From: Lachnospiraceae bacterium AF51-6-b8A
Lineage (GTDB): Bacteria > Bacillota > Clostridia > Lachnospirales > Lachnospiraceae
Assembly: GCA_027682585.1 (NCBI GenBank)
Contig: JAQCZH010000001.1
Span: 434,001-498,000, forward strand
DNA length: 64,000 nt
Direction of reading: 5' to 3'
Shown: positions 15,813-24,726 of the stretch, piece after piece
How the letters are laid out: every line of letters starts with the position of its first letter
Position numbering within the stretch: the stretch's first letter is position 1
The notes under the pieces: model-generated
Seen by the model: the letters and a program-made list of their open reading frames with translations, nothing else
Databases searched by the model: none
What the model was told of the DNA's origin: nothing
Translations under genes and position numbers: made by a program

Positions 15813-16983
15813 GAATATCAATGCAATTATCAAAAAGGAACTAACCCGCTTTATTACCGATAAGAAGCTTTTGTTTGTATCTGTATTTATGCCGGGAATT
15901 ATGATCTTTCTGATGTACAGCCTATTGGGAAGTTATATCAACGGTTCCGAGAAGAAAGCAAAGGAAACAAGCTACCATGTCGCTGTGTACCAGTTGCCGG
16001 AGAGCATGTCCGCGATGAAGAGCCTGAAAAATTTCGAGATTGAAAGCATAGGACAGGTTAGTCAGCTGGAGGAATATCAGTCGCAAATCAGGAGCGGCAA
16101 AACAGATGCGGCGGTTGTTTTTTCGGATTCTTTTGACAGCAGTATGAAGGCGGTGCAGGAGGGGAGGCCAACGAAGGCGGAACAGGTCAGCGTTTACTAT
16201 AATTCGGGCAATGATAACAGCAAGGCCGCATACACTTGTCTGAAATCTTATTTTGATGCCTATGAATCTTCCATTTGCAATGTGTTGGATGTGAATGCAG
16301 GGGGAGGCAATTATGATCTGGCGAGTGATGAGAATGGCGTTGCCAAGACGCTTTCCGGTCTTTTGCCTATGCTGATCATGACCATACTGTTTAGCGTATG
16401 CATGTCATTGGCGCCGGATTCGATTGCCGGAGAAAAAGAGCGAGGGACAATCACCACCTTGCTTGTAACTCCGATCAAGCGATCCGAGCTCGCTGTCGGT
16501 AAGATTCTGTCTCTTGGTATTCTGGCTATGGCAAGTGGACTCTTCAGCTGCCTGGCAATTATTTTGTCCATGCCGAAGATCTTTGGCAGTGATCAGGCGA
16601 GGGCATCCATGTACGAAGGGAGGGATTACCTCTTTCTTCTGATTGTTATTCTCTCGACCATTCTTGTCATGATTGCCCTGACCTGCCTGATTTCCGCAAA
16701 TGCCAGATCCGTCAAAGAGGCAAGTACAACCATTGCGCCCCTGACGTTTGCGGTTATTATGATCGGATTCTCAGGAATGTTTGTCTCATACACACAGACG
16801 ACGACGGCGATGTATGCCATCCCTCTTTTTAACAGTGTGCAGTGTCTGACGGCGATCTTCGCAAAGGACTTTCGCGCAGTCAATTGTCTGGTGACGACGA
16901 TCAGCAATATCGCTTATGTGATTCTCATGACGATGGGGCTGACAAAGATGTTTAACAGTGAACGAGTGATATTTAACAGGTAA
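15802..16983 (+). CDS. ABC-2 type permease (NatB-like)
   Basis: A 393-aa membrane protein: one N-terminal helix (LLFVSVFMPGIMIFLMYSLL), a large extracytoplasmic region (residues ~45-180), then about five helices. The motif AGEKERGTITTLLVTPIKRS is characteristic of ABC-2/NatB permeases. ATG at 15802 follows GAGGTGG, giving an 11-bp overlap with the ATPase. Together they probably export the finished peptides or protect the producer. It is the last gene of the operon. Confidence 0.87.
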   Translation: MRLKNINAIIKKELTRFITDKKLLFVSVFMPGIMIFLMYSLLGSYINGSEKKAKETSYHVAVYQLPESMSAMKSLKNFEIESIGQVSQLEEYQSQIRSGKTDAAVVFSDSFDSSMKAVQEGRPTKAEQVSVYYNSGNDNSKAAYTCLKSYFDAYESSICNVLDVNAGGGNYDLASDENGVAKTLSGLLPMLIMTILFSVCMSLAPDSIAGEKERGTITTLLVTPIKRSELAVGKILSLGILAMASGLFSCLAIILSMPKIFGSDQARASMYEGRDYLFLLIVILSTILVMIALTCLISANARSVKEASTTIAPLTFAVIMIGFSGMFVSYTQTTTAMYAIPLFNSVQCLTAIFAKDFRAVNCLVTTISNIAYVILMTMGLTKMFNSERVIFNR

Positions 16984-17057
16984 AAACGTTGTCAGTGAAA
17001 AGACCTCAAATGCGAAAGCGGGAATCGCTGCCTGCATGTGTCAGAGCATTAAAATCA

Positions 17058-17077
17058 CCGCGTACCTCAGTACGCGG
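17058..17077 (-). terminator. Perfect 8-bp hairpin ending the 15-aa peptide transcript
   Basis: CCGCGTAC and GTACGCGG flank a 4-nt loop. Read on the minus strand the hairpin is followed by TGATTTTAATG, so it is best read as the terminator for the short minus-strand transcript from 17162. It may also end the plus-strand RiPP operon, though no T tract follows on that strand. Confidence 0.55.
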
Positions 17078-17114
17078 CGTGTGGAATACGATAGTGACAT
17101 TACATCAAAAGCAA

Positions 17115-17162
17115 TCAGTGCAAAAGGCCCAAAATAACATCGATAATACCGCATAAAAACAT
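17115..17162 (-). CDS. 15-residue hydrophobic peptide gene
   Basis: On the minus strand AAGGAGG precedes an ATG by 7 bp, and the frame encodes MFLCGIIDVILGLLH then stops. A hairpin follows 38 bp downstream and LytTR-like repeats lie about 90 bp upstream. The complete small-gene architecture argues it is translated. The peptide is amphipathic or hydrophobic with one Cys, and could be a signal, a regulatory peptide or a small toxin; nothing more can be said. Confidence 0.5.
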   Translation of the reverse strand: MFLCGIIDVILGLLH

Positions 17163-17254
17163 GATGATCCCTCCTTAACTATACTATGATGTGTGTGTTT
17201 CCTGTTACGTATTCATTCTAAAGGTATGAGAGCGGGGATTCCCCCGAAGAAGGA

Positions 17255-17283
17255 CAAACGTCTAAAATCAGTGCCAAACGTTT
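17255..17283 (-). promoter_or_regulatory. Putative LytTR regulator repeats
   Basis: On the minus strand AACGTTTGG and GACGTTTGT form direct repeats with a 20-bp period. AACGTTTGG fits the published LytTR half-site pattern (W-M-M-GTT-N-R-K). They sit between the kinase gene end and the 15-aa peptide gene. The neighbouring response regulator has a LytTR domain, so it is the natural candidate to bind here. Confidence 0.45.
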
Positions 17284-17290
17284 GATGGCA

Positions 17291-18562
17291 TCAGGTTCTC
17301 AGCCATACTTCTGCCGTAAACACACCGTCTTCTAGGACCGTGCGAAAGATCCCCTCATACTTTTCGACAGATCTGCGAATGTTTGAAAGACCGAAACCAT
17401 GGTTTTGCGTGTCGGCCTTTGTTGTTGATGTGACGCGCTGATTTGTGGTGCTGTTTTTTACCATCATATGCCACATCGTTTGTCCGGAGCGAATTTCTAT
17501 ATCAATAAAGCCATCGTCAGCGTCCATAACAGAGACCGCCTCGACTGCGTTTTTTAGAAGATTTGACACGATGATACAGAGATCCGGGCCGCTGACTTGA
17601 AGTTCCTGCTTCATAAAGCCCCTGATGTTGATTTTATATTTTCGCATTTTCAGTGGGGCAAGATAGTAGTTCAGCATGGTGTTGACGATTTCATTGCCGA
17701 CATCAATATTCTGTCGGCTGATATTTGTGATCTGATCCAGCATTTCCCTGATAAATGACCTTGCGGTATTGATTTCCTGGTTTTCAAGGTAATACTGTAT
17801 CTGTACCAGCTGAGCGATGGTATCATGTCGATATTGACGGGTCTCTTTCTCTTTTTCAAGCAGTTGTTCAAAGTAGGTGCGCTGCTGCTCATTGTATTTT
17901 TCTGTCACAAACCGCTCGTAATCGGAGCGTCTTTTTGCGTTGATATAGTAAATGATAAAAAAGGAGGAGTACAGGATGATGGTGCCGCCAAGGATCAGCA
18001 GAATCTGCCCGAGCCACAATATGTTTCCGGTGTATTTTTCTTCGAGAAAGGAGGTGAAGAAAGAATACAGGACAGTAATAACAAACAGCAGCATGGCATA
18101 GATGCAGTTGAATTTCAGGGGAAGGATGAAGCTGTTGGGGGGCATTCGCTGGAGCTTTGTAAAATAAAGCCCCCATATCGCCAATACGATGATTATCAGG
18201 GTCAGAAGAGTCTTGCTAATATCATTCCGCATTCCGGCTAGATAAAATATGTATCGGATAAGGGAGTTCGCAATCTCAAGAATGGGGAATGCGACGATAA
18301 ACAGTTGAAAAAAAGTCTTAAAGTCAAGCTTCAGGACGAAATAGATGCAGAGTACTCCCATCATCATTCCGGCGATCAGAAGCTGAGAAAGGCGACTGCA
18401 GTATGCAAGCGCCAGAAGAAAAAAAGCGGTCACAATAATCGTGGCTGGAATATCTTTGAGCGTTCTTTTTCGGAACTTTCGCTTTTCAAAGAAAGTGAAA
18501 AAGAACGAAAGATATTCAAAAATAGTCAGCAGAAGAATTGCTCCTGATTTCACATAATGCAT
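17291..18562 (-). CDS. AgrC-like sensor histidine kinase (GHKL ATPase)
   Basis: A 423-aa protein with six or seven hydrophobic helices in the first ~210 residues, a coiled linker, then a kinase core. The phosphorylated His is in RQYRHDTIAQL, the N box is SNLLKNAVEAV and the G box is HGFGLSNIRRSVEKYEG. This is the layout of peptide-pheromone receptors of the AgrC/ComD type. It lies 3 bp after the response regulator gene. No agrB or typical agrD is next to it. It probably senses a peptide and controls the adjoining RiPP operon (inference). Confidence 0.9.
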   Translation of the reverse strand: MHYVKSGAILLLTIFEYLSFFFTFFEKRKFRKRTLKDIPATIIVTAFFLLALAYCSRLSQLLIAGMMMGVLCIYFVLKLDFKTFFQLFIVAFPILEIANSLIRYIFYLAGMRNDISKTLLTLIIIVLAIWGLYFTKLQRMPPNSFILPLKFNCIYAMLLFVITVLYSFFTSFLEEKYTGNILWLGQILLILGGTIILYSSFFIIYYINAKRRSDYERFVTEKYNEQQRTYFEQLLEKEKETRQYRHDTIAQLVQIQYYLENQEINTARSFIREMLDQITNISRQNIDVGNEIVNTMLNYYLAPLKMRKYKINIRGFMKQELQVSGPDLCIIVSNLLKNAVEAVSVMDADDGFIDIEIRSGQTMWHMMVKNSTTNQRVTSTTKADTQNHGFGLSNIRRSVEKYEGIFRTVLEDGVFTAEVWLRT

Positions 18563-18565
18563 ATG

Positions 18566-19273
18566 TTAACTCCAGTATGCTTCATTTTCAAAGAGCTGCC
18601 TTTTCACATCAGTTTCTCTGCGGAATGATACCATTGCCCGTATGCCGTTCCTCAGTGTGATGACTCGATCCTGAATCTCAGCGACATATTTCATATTAAT
18701 CAAGAAACTCTTGTGTACCCTAAGGAACAACTCAGGACATAACCTGCTTTCTAGTTTTTTCAAAGTGGTATTAACTGAGATGTTTCTGTCCTTCAAATAC
18801 AGGATTGTCTTGTTGCGATACGCTTCAGCCATATAGATTTTTTTTTGATTGATCCTCCACTGGCGGCCGTTTATTTCTACTATCAGGTCAGGGAATGTTT
18901 TCTGTTTTTCGCGCGCGCTCTCCACAGCCTCGTATAGTTCGGAAAGTTCAATCGGTTTGGTGACGAAACGGGTGGCTCCAATTCGGAAAGCCTCCTTGAA
19001 ACGCTCGCGCTTTGAGGTCAGCATAATGATATTTATATTTGGATTGAGAAAAGTCAGTTTTTCAGACGCTGCAATACCATCGATCCCGGGCATATCAATG
19101 TCCATCAGAATTGTCTGCTGATCCGCAGCCCGGGAGAGGAGTGCTTCTGCGCTGTAAAAATGCTGCAACTGCAGCTCGATATTTTTTTTCTTGTAAAATT
19201 GCAAAAGATATTTTGCAACAAGTTTGTGAGTTACCTTATCATCATCACAGATTGTCACAGAAAAAAGGTCCAT
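18566..19273 (-). CDS. LytTR-family response regulator (AgrA-like)
   Basis: A 235-aa protein. Residues 1-120 are a receiver domain with the acidic pair in TICDDDK, the phosphorylated Asp in ILMDIDMPGIDG and the conserved Lys in FVTKPIE. Residues ~130-230 are a LytTR DNA-binding domain (KIYMAEAYRNKTILYL, FLRVHKSFLINMKYV). It is first in a two-gene operon with the kinase. ATG at 19273 follows AGGGGGC. Confidence 0.92.
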   Translation of the reverse strand: MDLFSVTICDDDKVTHKLVAKYLLQFYKKKNIELQLQHFYSAEALLSRAADQQTILMDIDMPGIDGIAASEKLTFLNPNINIIMLTSKRERFKEAFRIGATRFVTKPIELSELYEAVESAREKQKTFPDLIVEINGRQWRINQKKIYMAEAYRNKTILYLKDRNISVNTTLKKLESRLCPELFLRVHKSFLINMKYVAEIQDRVITLRNGIRAMVSFRRETDVKRQLFENEAYWS

Positions 19274-19352
19274 TTATGCCCCCTATGATGTGTTTACATA
19301 ACAACCTCCCCTGTGATGAATACAAACCATAGGATTTATATCTTCTCAAATT

Positions 19353-19381
19353 ATTATATAAAAAATCCGAATGCAGTTCAA
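19353..19381 (-). promoter_or_regulatory. Promoter of the two-component operon
   Basis: On the minus strand TTGAAC (19381-19376) and TATAAT (19358-19353) are 17 bp apart, about 80 bp upstream of the response regulator ATG. The flanking sequence is strongly AT-rich. Confidence 0.7.
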
Positions 19382-19455
19382 ATCAGATCACATACTGATT
19401 GTCCTTAACATAACGCAAGACTTCCAGAAGGATATTAAGCCAAAGACTCCCCGGA

Positions 19456-20688
19456 TCACTTGGCCCTGGACTTGTTTTCCACATGGTCAAGCATCTGGGC
19501 GCGAACTTTCAGGGGCAGGCCAAAGAGGGTAATGAAGCCCTGGGCATCATGGTGGTCGTACTGGTCGCCGGTGGTAAAGGACGCCAGGGACTCAGAGTAG
19601 AGGGAATAGGGGGAAGTGGTTCCGGCCTTGATGATGTTGCCCTTATAGAGCTTAAATTTGACCTGACCGGTTACGTAGGTCTGGGTGGAGAGAACGAAGG
19701 CGCGCAGGGCCTCACAGAGGGGGGTGAACCACTTGCCCTCGTAGACAACCTGGGCCAGCTTATTGCCGATATTTTTCTTCTCTTCCATGGTGGCGCGGTC
19801 AATGCAGAGTTCCTCCAGCTGGCGGTGTGCTTCCATCAGAATCGTGCCGCCGGGGGTCTCATAGACGCCGCGGGATTTCATGCCGACCACGCGGTTCTCC
19901 ACGATATCGATGATACCGATGCCGTGCTTGCCGCCCAGGCAGTTAAGTTCACGAATGATGTCGGCTGGCTTCATTTGCCTGCCATTCACCGAGGTGGGCA
20001 CACCGGCCTCAAAGGTCATAGTCACTTCCTCAGCCTCATCGGGGGCTTCCTGGGGCGTCCTGGACAGGACTAAAACATGGTCATAATTGGGCTCTAATGA
20101 AGGATCCTCAAGCTCCAGTCCTTCATGGGAGATGTGCCAGAGGTTGCGGTCACGGCTATAGGATTCGTCTGTATCGAAAGGAAGGTCAATGCCATGAGCT
20201 TTGCAGTAGTCAATTTCGTCCTGACGGGACTCTAACGTCCACTTGTCATCTCGCCAGGGGGCGATAATCTCAATGTCAGGGGCCAGAGCCTTAATAGAGA
20301 GCTCAAAGCGGATCTGGTCGTTGCCCTTGCCGGTGGCGCCGTGACAGATGGCAACGGCACCCTCCTTGCGGGCGATCTCAACTAACTTCTTGGCGATGCC
20401 GGGCCGGGCCATGGATGTACCCAACAGGTACTTATTCTCATAGACTGCATCGGCCATAACGCAGGGGATAATATAGTCTTCGGCGAAGGAGTCGGTGATA
20501 TCCTCAATGTAGAGTTTGGAAGCACCGCAGTAGCGGGCCCTTTCTTCCAGACCATCCAGTTCTTCGCCCTGGCCGCAGTCGACGCAGCAGCAGATGACAT
20601 CGTAGCTATAGTTTTCCTTGAGCCAGGGGATGATTGCGGTTGTGTCCAGTCCGCCGGAGTAAGCAAGAACAACTTTATCTTTTGCCAT
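19456..20688 (-). CDS. argG: Argininosuccinate synthase
   Basis: A 410-aa enzyme joining citrulline and aspartate with ATP in arginine synthesis. The N-terminal pyrophosphatase loop is KVVLAYSGGLDTTAIIPWL, with GATGKGNDQIRFE near residue 120 and SYSRDRNLWHISHEG further on. Length is normal. It stands alone on the minus strand, apart from argJBD and argC. No clear terminator was seen after it. Start ATG at 20688 follows AGGAAAGGA. Confidence 0.97.
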   Translation of the reverse strand: MAKDKVVLAYSGGLDTTAIIPWLKENYSYDVICCCVDCGQGEELDGLEERARYCGASKLYIEDITDSFAEDYIIPCVMADAVYENKYLLGTSMARPGIAKKLVEIARKEGAVAICHGATGKGNDQIRFELSIKALAPDIEIIAPWRDDKWTLESRQDEIDYCKAHGIDLPFDTDESYSRDRNLWHISHEGLELEDPSLEPNYDHVLVLSRTPQEAPDEAEEVTMTFEAGVPTSVNGRQMKPADIIRELNCLGGKHGIGIIDIVENRVVGMKSRGVYETPGGTILMEAHRQLEELCIDRATMEEKKNIGNKLAQVVYEGKWFTPLCEALRAFVLSTQTYVTGQVKFKLYKGNIIKAGTTSPYSLYSESLASFTTGDQYDHHDAQGFITLFGLPLKVRAQMLDHVENKSRAK

Positions 20689-20728
20689 GATCTAATGTCC
20701 TTTCCTGAGTCATTCATGTGATAGGCTA

Positions 20729-20773
20729 AATATACAGGAAAACCGGTTGATAAGGCAAGTGTAAAAATATACA
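20729..20773 (-). promoter_or_regulatory. Putative argG promoter with ArgR-like box
   Basis: On the minus strand TTGCCT (20758-20753) and TATATT (20734-20729) lie 18 bp apart. Abutting the -35 is the imperfect palindrome TGTATATTTTTACA (20773-20760), which resembles Gram-positive arginine-repressor half sites; a similar AT-rich stretch lies at 20783-20795. In the rest of the gap (to 21072) there is a TTGACA at 20855 but no matching -10 at the right spacing. Confidence 0.35.
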
Positions 20774-21072
20774 TAAAAAAGGAATAAAAATACATATTAT
20801 GGATGAGGATTGCCAAAAATGTGGAACTGCAATCAGAAAATAAGAGGGGAAAATTTGACAAAAATGTAATATTATACAGAAGGAACTTGTAAAGAAGGCG
20901 GAGACGGGTATAAGATAAGCAAGCCTGAAATCGATCTGAAAGAGAGCGAGTCCGGAAGATGAAACTTTTCGGACAGAATGATTTTGTGCAGGATAGATGA
21001 GGACAACTGCAGCATCGATCCTCTATAATACGAGAAGTTATATGTTTGAAGTATTTCTCATAGGGAGTAAAA

Positions 21073-24000
21073 GTGAAGACAAGAACAAAAGTAATGGCGG
21101 CAACTTTTGCTGTCGGCCTGATAAGTCTGAGCGCGGGACACGAAGCTGACGCCGCAGAAGTAAAAGGGCAAAATACAAGTCCGGTCGGTGTCGATCGGCA
21201 ATCCGAAGTGCAGGATGAAAAGACGGACAAAAAGGCACAGCTGATGCTAGACGCATCTGCAACATATTCCAGTCAGATGATTGAGAATAAGAAGGAGACA
21301 ACCGTTCAGGGAATTCGTCAGGTTGCTAAAGATGGCACAGATTCCGAAATAAAGCGGAAGGAGAGTGCAAAAGCAGAGCCTGAGCCATCTACCGGATCAG
21401 TTCGTACAAGATCGGGTCAAAAGACGTCTGATCCGTTGCCTCAGACGGGAGAAGGCCAGGAGATTTCTGCGCAGTCGGCACAGAGTAAGGGTGAGCAGGG
21501 CGTTTCTGCGAAGTCGCTTCCGCCGGCAGAGACAGTATCCGCGCGGAATGAATCCGTTCGATCGGCAGGACAACCGTCTTTGCCGGCCAATGCTCTGTTT
21601 GCCAGTTCTGCCGCCGTATCGGGCAGAACTGCAGATACCTGTCCCGTGCCCAATAAGGGATATGCCATTGGCAATGGAGAATATTATATCGCAGCAGCCG
21701 GTGACGAGAGGCAGGTTCTTGATGTTGCCGGAGGCAACCGGGACAATGGGGCAAATGTGCAGTTGTACCGGAAGAACGGAAGTGAGGCCCAGCGCTTTCT
21801 TCTGACCTATCATCCAGAGGGATACTATACCATTTGTTCGGTGCTGAGCCGCCGTCTCTTAGAGGTTCAGTATGCAGGGAGGGAGAATGGTTCCAATGTC
21901 GATGTGTACGACGGGAATGAGACAGATGCCCAGAGATGGATCTTAAAGAAGACGTCAGATGGCTTCTATCAGATGCTCAATATGGGCTCGGGACTTTTTC
22001 TGAACCTTGCCGGCGGTCAGACCCGAAACGGGACCAATGTGCAGGTCTATCAGCGCACTGGAAGCACCGCCCAGAAATTCCGGCTGACTGCCGTTTCAGA
22101 GAGAGCATCCGGTCAGCTCCTTGAGAATGGAAGCTATTATGTTGCCGCAGCAGGCAATCACAGGAAGGTTCTTGACCTTCCTGCGGGCAATTCGGGCAGC
22201 GGCACCAATGTGCAGGTTTATGACAAGAACAATACGAAAGCTCAGCAGTATCGATTTGTCTATCGGGGCAATGGCTACTACAGTATTTATACGGAATTGG
22301 CAGATCGAGTCTTAGATGTAGCCTCTGCTTCCAGAGCTGAGGGAGCTAATGTTCAGATTTACGATGACAACGGCAGTGATGCACAGCTCTGGAGAGCGGA
22401 ATCTCTGGGCAATGGGATCTACCGTTTTGCCTCCAAGGTATCCGGCAAGTATCTGACCATGGGCTCAAATGCTCCGGCAAACGGAACCAACGTCCAGCTC
22501 AATCGCCTGGGTACAGCCGGTGTACAGTCCTTTTATCTCAGCCGGACGGCAGATTCCCAAAACGACAGAGTTGCCCCTCATCAGTTCCTGGCAAACGGAA
22601 CCTATCTGATCGCCTCTGCCATGAATGAGAATAAGGTCCTGGACATCCCTTCCGCGGATGGCAGACAGGGAGCCAATGTCCGCCTCTATGACCGCAATGA
22701 CACAGCGGCTCAGCGCTATACCTTTATGTACCATGGGGATGGAACCTATACAATCTATAACGCGACGACCGGACGTGTCTTGGATGTGGCCGGAGCCAAC
22801 CGCGATAATGGAGCCAATGTCCAGCTCTATGACAGCAACAACAGCCTGGCTCAGCGCTGGAAGGTAGATGTCACAGTTGACGGGTATTACCGCATTATTT
22901 CCGCCCTGTCCAACAAGGTCCTGGATCTGGCAGAGCGGAGGACGGACAATGGGACAAATGTTCAGCTCTGGGATTACGGTGGAGGAATGAACCAGAAGTT
23001 TACCCTGATTCATGCGCCACAAGCGGCCGATATGAAAGAAGGCGTCTATGAACTGCATTCTGCCGTCAATGATCGCAAGGTTGCGGATCTGCCTGGGGGA
23101 AGCATGGACGATGGCAGCAACCTGCAGATCTATGACGGAAATGGGAGCCGGGCCCAGCGTTTTATTTTCAGCAGAAATGCAGATGGAAGCTATCGGATTA
23201 CGTCAGCCCAGTCCGGCAAGGTGGTCACCTATGACGGAGGAGGTCAGAGCGGAGCGAATGTCTTTCTCCGGGAGAATGACGACAGCATCAATCAGCGATT
23301 TTACCTGGCAGATGCAGGGAATGGAGGTGTCTGGCTGCTGGCCGCCCATAATCGTGCCGCTGTACTGGATCTCTTTGCTGGAAGCACGAGGAATGGCAGT
23401 AATCTGCAGGTTTACGACTGGAACGGATCCAGGGCTCAAATTTTTCGCTTGAAGAAGACGGACGCCAGAAGTCTGCCGGACGGCTCCGCCTATCGCTTCC
23501 ATGCTTACAGCAACCCGGGTCAGGTGGTCGATATCAGCGCGGCCTCCATGGAGAGCGGGGCCAATGCGGGTCTTTACGCCATTAACAATACGGATGCACA
23601 GCGGTTTAAGGTCATCTATGATTCGCGCGGTTACTACACCCTGATCAATGTTCATTCCAAAAAGGTCTTAGAGGTCGCGGCTGCCAGCCATGCGAATGGG
23701 GCCAATGTTCAGCAGTATGCCAGCAATGATTCGCTGGCTCAGAAATGGATTATCCATGAGACGGAGGACGGATCCTATACCTTTATCAATATGGCTTCTT
23801 CGAAGGCACTGGATGTTCCTGAGGGCCGTGCATACAGCGGAGCCAATGTTCAGCAGTGGTCCTGGAATCGAAACAATGCGCAGAAGTTCGTCCTCTCAGA
23901 TGTCGTCTGGGGCAGTGAATACGTGAACCGCAACTCCATTGCCTATGATGAGTTCAACCGCTTAAATCATCAGGCCAGATTCGCCAGTGCCAGAAAGCAT

Positions 24001-24609
24001 CTTGGGATTGATGTCTCTAAGCACAATGGAAAGATTGACTGGAAACAGGTCAAAGAGGCCGGAGTCGAGTTTGCCATTATTCGTGTTGGTTTTCGCGGAG
24101 TGCAGAGCGGCGCCCTGGGTGACGATCCCTATGCTCTTGAGAATTTGCGTGAGGCCAAGGCAGCTGGACTTAAGGTCGGCGTTTACTTTTACTCACAGGC
24201 GCTTAATGAGCGGGAAGGAGAGGAGGAAGCCAGGTACGCAATGGATGTCGTAAGGAAGTCAGGGGTGTCTTTAGACCTGCCCGTCTTCATGGACTATGAG
24301 TACTATACGCCCACCAGCGGCCGTCTGGCTCTGGCCCACATCTCGAAAGATACGGCTACAGCAGCTGCCCTGGCCTTCTACCGCAGGGTGGAGCAGGAGG
24401 GCTATCGGTCAGGCATTTATGCCAGCAAGTCCTTTTTCTATGAGCAGCTGCACCCGGATCTGCTGCATGAACCGGTCTGGCTGGCTCACTACAACCGCTA
24501 CACCAACTATACGGGCAGCTTCAATCTCTGGCAGTACAGTTCCACCGGTCATGTTCCGGGAATCCAGGGCGGCAGGGGAAATGTTGATATGAATGTCTGG
24601 TATGAGTAG
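21073..24609 (+). CDS. Secreted GH25 lysozyme with 15 ricin-type lectin repeats
   Basis: A 1178-aa exported protein with a signal peptide (AATFAVGLISLSAGHEADA, cleavage before AEV) and a Ser/Glu-rich linker to about residue 190. Fifteen ~47-residue ricin B-type repeats follow, each with a VLD/NG(A/T)NVQ(L/V)Y core and a (A/N)Q(R/K)(W/F) end (AQRFLL, AQRWIL, AQKFRL and so on). That equals five beta-trefoils. Residues ~977-1178 are a GH25 muramidase: LGIDVSKHNGKIDW, DLPVFMDYEYY (catalytic Asp/Glu) and PVWLAHYNRYTN. It probably binds glycans and cuts peptidoglycan of itself or neighbours. GTG start behind AGGGAG. Confidence 0.92.
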   Translation: MKTRTKVMAATFAVGLISLSAGHEADAAEVKGQNTSPVGVDRQSEVQDEKTDKKAQLMLDASATYSSQMIENKKETTVQGIRQVAKDGTDSEIKRKESAKAEPEPSTGSVRTRSGQKTSDPLPQTGEGQEISAQSAQSKGEQGVSAKSLPPAETVSARNESVRSAGQPSLPANALFASSAAVSGRTADTCPVPNKGYAIGNGEYYIAAAGDERQVLDVAGGNRDNGANVQLYRKNGSEAQRFLLTYHPEGYYTICSVLSRRLLEVQYAGRENGSNVDVYDGNETDAQRWILKKTSDGFYQMLNMGSGLFLNLAGGQTRNGTNVQVYQRTGSTAQKFRLTAVSERASGQLLENGSYYVAAAGNHRKVLDLPAGNSGSGTNVQVYDKNNTKAQQYRFVYRGNGYYSIYTELADRVLDVASASRAEGANVQIYDDNGSDAQLWRAESLGNGIYRFASKVSGKYLTMGSNAPANGTNVQLNRLGTAGVQSFYLSRTADSQNDRVAPHQFLANGTYLIASAMNENKVLDIPSADGRQGANVRLYDRNDTAAQRYTFMYHGDGTYTIYNATTGRVLDVAGANRDNGANVQLYDSNNSLAQRWKVDVTVDGYYRIISALSNKVLDLAERRTDNGTNVQLWDYGGGMNQKFTLIHAPQAADMKEGVYELHSAVNDRKVADLPGGSMDDGSNLQIYDGNGSRAQRFIFSRNADGSYRITSAQSGKVVTYDGGGQSGANVFLRENDDSINQRFYLADAGNGGVWLLAAHNRAAVLDLFAGSTRNGSNLQVYDWNGSRAQIFRLKKTDARSLPDGSAYRFHAYSNPGQVVDISAASMESGANAGLYAINNTDAQRFKVIYDSRGYYTLINVHSKKVLEVAAASHANGANVQQYASNDSLAQKWIIHETEDGSYTFINMASSKALDVPEGRAYSGANVQQWSWNRNNAQKFVLSDVVWGSEYVNRNSIAYDEFNRLNHQARFASARKHLGIDVSKHNGKIDWKQVKEAGVEFAIIRVGFRGVQSGALGDDPYALENLREAKAAGLKVGVYFYSQALNEREGEEEARYAMDVVRKSGVSLDLPVFMDYEYYTPTSGRLALAHISKDTATAAALAFYRRVEQEGYRSGIYASKSFFYEQLHPDLLHEPVWLAHYNRYTNYTGSFNLWQYSSTGHVPGIQGGRGNVDMNVWYE

Positions 24610-24726
24610 ATGAAATATTGACATGGATATCCGCTGTGAACGCAGTTGGTCGCGGTAGATGCGGACACGACAGAGAAAATAGAAATGAGAGACTTTGTTT
24701 TCAATGGGATGAATATGGAAGCGGAT

